This document shows, one piece after another, positions 61,295-64,000 of a stretch of 64,000 nucleotides of DNA. Position 1 is the stretch's first letter, and every line of letters starts with the position of its first letter. A model generated the notes under the pieces. That model saw only the letters and a program-made list of their open reading frames with translations. It was not told the DNA's origin and did not search any database. Source of the stretch: Mrakia gelida (taxonomy: Eukaryota; Basidiomycota; Tremellomycetes; Cystofilobasidiales; Mrakiaceae). Position numbers and translations under genes: made by a program. Where the stretch lies: the NCBI GenBank assembly GCA_024345305.1, contig BRON01000023.1, positions 1-64,000 on the forward strand. The letters run 5' to 3'.

Positions 61295-64000
61295 ATGTCG
61301 ACCAACGAGCGAAACATCAGGCTCTTCAAGCTCGACCCGCTGGACAGCCGAAACTACGCAACATGGTCAATCAGGATGCAGATCGCTCTCGCGGAAACCA
61401 AGTGCAAGTCACTCGTCCTCGGTACGGAAGTCTTCCCAGTTCTCGCGCCAGCCGAAACAGGAGCAGCACTCAAGACGAGGCGAGAGGAATGGAACGAACG
61501 AAACGAGTTCGCCCTCCACCGGATTCAGATGGCCGTCACGGACCGGGAACTCATGCGTGTCGCAGCGTGCGCGAACGCGAAGGACGCCTGGGACATTCTC
61601 AAGACGGCACATCGAGTCGACGGAGCGGCAGGGAAGATGATGGTCCAAAGGAAGCTTAGGGACCTCCGGATGGAGGAGGGCTCGTCAGCTCAGTCGTACA
61701 TCGAACAGTTCGAGGACATCGTCGCCGAAGCCACTATCCTCGACATGGACATCATCAAGACGCCGGAGCAACTCGCCCTCCAGTTCCTCGCAGGTCTCCC
61801 CAGATCCCTGGAGAACTTCTCCGACATCATCTCCCTCAACTCCCAAGAGTCCGGAAAGGAACTCACCCCCAAATCAGTCACCACCGCCTCCTATCCCACG
61901 TCAGAACGAAATCGTCGAAATTGGACAACGTCCCAGAAGAGGACACCGCAATGAACGTCGACAAATCGAAGGCAGCATGCCACCACTGCGGGAAGAAGGG
62001 GCACTTCAAGTCGGAGTGCTACGACCTAGTCGGAAAACCGAAGGGTCTGGGAGGGAGGAAGGATCAAGGGAGCCAGAGGGGTGGCGGAAGTAAAAAGAAG
62101 GAGGAAGCCAACAAGGCTGGGCGGAGTGGAAGAGATTGGGGACTCGCGACGGTCGCGACAGCAAACGTCGAGGAGGAGGCTTTCTTCGTTGACGATGGCG
62201 CATGGATCGCGGATAGCGGGTGCAGCAACCACATCTGCAACGACAGATCAGCCCTGCACGACTTCAAGCCGTACTCAACCACCGTCAAGGTCGCGGACAA
62301 CAAAGTCGTCGGCACGGAAGGGATCGGAAACCTCATCGTCACAACTACCGTCAACGGAGTCACTCGAACATTCCAAATCTCCGATGTCTACTACATCCCC
62401 AACTTCGCCAACCTCATCTCGATCGGACAACTCACCCATCGAGGAGTCAACATCAACTTTACAGCCACCGGCTGCACGTTCAGGAAGGACGGAACGACGT
62501 TGATCGAAGGGGTAATCTTTCGAAAGAACCTCTACAATCTCAAGATCGACGACATCCAAGCGAGTCAGTCGACAGAAGGAGCCGGCCTCTCAGCAGAGGG
62601 AGTCGACACGGTCGAGACGCTACATCGAAGACTAGGACACGCGTCAGTCACGGCCATGAGGAGACTCGTCACGGACGGGATACTCCCATCACTCAAGGAA
62701 CAGGACCTCGTCGCGTTCGAGAAACGGACCTGCGTACCGTGTATCCAAGGGAAGCAACATCGATCTCCCTTCCACACTAGCACCCATCGATCTACCACTC
62801 CCCTCGAACGCGTCCACTCGGATCTCCAAGGACCCATGCCCACCGAGTCGTTTTCTGGGAAGTGGTACATGATGACAATCTGGGACGACGCGACGAACTA
62901 CCACTGGACTTTCGCACTCGAAAAGAAGTCGGACACGTATCGGACATTCGTCGAATGGAAGGCCAGAGTCGAAAAGGAAAAGGGAAGGACGGTCAGGATC
63001 CTCCGTTCGGATAATGGCGGAGAATATCTTTCGGACGCATTCAAGGCGTACCTCAAGACCGAAGGGATCAAGCACGAAACATCGATCCCCTACACTCCTC
63101 AGCAAAACGGCAAAGCCGAACGCGGAAATCGAACCATCGAGGAGAAGATTACCTGCCTGCTTCACGACACCGATAATCTCCAAGATAGAGGAAGATACTG
63201 GGCGGAGGCAATGGCAACGGCAACTTTCCTGATCAACAGACTCCCGTCAGTCGCAACAAGAGGACGAACGCCGTACGAAGCCTATCAGGGCTCAAAACCG
63301 TCCCTCCATTTCCTCCGAGCCTTTGGGTCGATCGCCTACGTCCACGATCCTCACCACAAGAAGCATCAGTCAAAGACGCTCAAGGCAATCCTCGTTGGAT
63401 ACGGAGAACCGAACGGGAAGAACGCGTACCGTCTCAGGAAGGAGGAGGATGGGAAAATCATCTTCTCCCGAGACGTCAAGTTCGACGAAGGATCGTCGAA
63501 GTCAAAGAAGGCGGAGCGGTCCTACGAACCAGTTGTCGACGATCAGCCGGATGCCGACGTCAGTGGGAGGTACGGACGCGGGAAACGAAAACAAAAGTCA
63601 ACCGAACCAGCAGAGTTCGCGAGCTTCGTCTCACTCGCAACGCCAAACGCCAAACAAGACCTATCCACTCTTCCTAACCCGACCACTCCCAAAACCACCA
63701 AAGAAGCGCTCACATCTCCCCACGCCGAATACTGGAAGTCGGCCATGGACGAAGAGATGGAGTCGTTCGATTCCAACGGAGTCTGGGAACTCACAGAGTT
63801 GCCCTCGTCACGAAGGACAGTGGGAGGTCGATGGGTCTACCTCTTGAAGAAGGACCCAAACGGGAAGATTGCCAAGTTCAAGGCCAGATGGGTCGCGAAG
63901 GGATACTCGCAACGGGACGCCATCGACTACACGGAAACGTACGCGCCGGTCTCCAGGATGAACTCCCTGCGGATTTTCTTCACCATCGCCGCACAAGAGG
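61295..64000 (+). pseudogene. copia variant B gag-pol with a gag frameshift
   Basis: Starts as in the complete copy (MSTNERNIRLFKLDPL). One C is missing in a CCC run near 61888 (ACCGCCTCC versus ACCGCCCTCC), shifting the frame to a stop at 61952-61954, just before the zinc knuckle. From about 61890 on, the original frame is open again through protease (WIADSGCSNHI), integrase and into reverse transcriptase. Otherwise only scattered substitutions distinguish it from the complete element. A single-base break in a recent copy could also be a sequencing error. Confidence 0.93.

Larger units (their letters stand above)
61074..64000 (+). mobile_element. Ty1/copia family 1 element, variant B, running off the window
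   Basis: A 177-bp 5' LTR-B (61074-61250) and an internal region almost identical to the complete element from 12212 on. It continues past the window end inside reverse transcriptase. Compared with variant A it lacks 54 codons in pol and has a frameshift in gag. Confidence 0.95.

Noticed and set aside
1..64000. tRNA or rRNA genes
   Set aside because: I looked for conserved tRNA A/B boxes and rRNA blocks by eye and saw none convincing. A tRNAscan run would settle it.
1..64000. RIP-type mutation of repeats
   Set aside because: Several repeat copies (LTR-A, gypsy LTR, kinase copies 3 and 4) are almost identical, and differences are not dominated by C-to-T changes.

Overview
The window looks like nuclear DNA of a filamentous or yeast-like basidiomycete. 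The genes are broken by many short introns (about 50-110 nt, GT...AG, usually with a CTGAC branch site). The gene set is fungal: a DIB1-like U5 snRNP protein, an alpha-1,3-glucan synthase, a GT18-type glycosyltransferase, an orotate phosphoribosyltransferase relic, an epsin-like fragment and an SPT6 fragment. TTAGGG-like tracts are present. Assignment to Pucciniomycotina is only a guess from intron style and gene content.

Most of the window is a gene graveyard assembled from retroelement pieces. At least two Ty1/copia families are present. Family 1 has one complete element with an intact 1,385-codon polyprotein (12022-16600), several solo LTRs (20069, 39780, 58682), an old LTR relic (21675), and a sub-family with a different LTR 5' part (61074 to the window end, 56163-58040, 59569). 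Family 2 is decayed (1319-2525 and 42680-42882). A Ty3/gypsy family supplies LTRs at 18561, 32860, 43997, 55649 and 60728, relics near 985 and 30590, and a gag gene at 43186. A LINE-like element with telomere-like 3' ends lies at 40330-41477 and 19743-19965. A pogo-type DDE transposase relic lies at 58872-59450.

Between these lie pieces of host genes, usually cut at a retroelement border. Left to right they are: MFS transporter C-terminus (318), a multi-pass membrane family (5940-6720, 27850, 35200, 58087), the DIB1 gene (6892-7948), a membrane protein (8475-9243), an ABCC-type transporter piece (11200-11790), an SPT6 piece ending inside a gypsy LTR (17811-18560), a possible LPMO-like secreted protein (22291), an apparently intact unknown gene (23291-24564), a DUF1749-type hydrolase relic (37548-39102), an epsin-like tail (39975), a URA5 relic (41478-42085), a GT18 C-terminal part (46341-47530) and a 33-exon AGS1-like gene cut off inside its synthase domain (48191-55648).

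A NIMA/Nek-like protein kinase is present five times (1-317, 17138-17340, 25277-27046, 33219-34720, and 44334-46340 on the minus strand). Every copy is truncated or damaged, and three have an edge at or close to a gypsy-type LTR terminus. The layout fits a repeat-rich pericentromeric, subtelomeric or non-recombining region where LTR-LTR recombination has shuffled host gene fragments.
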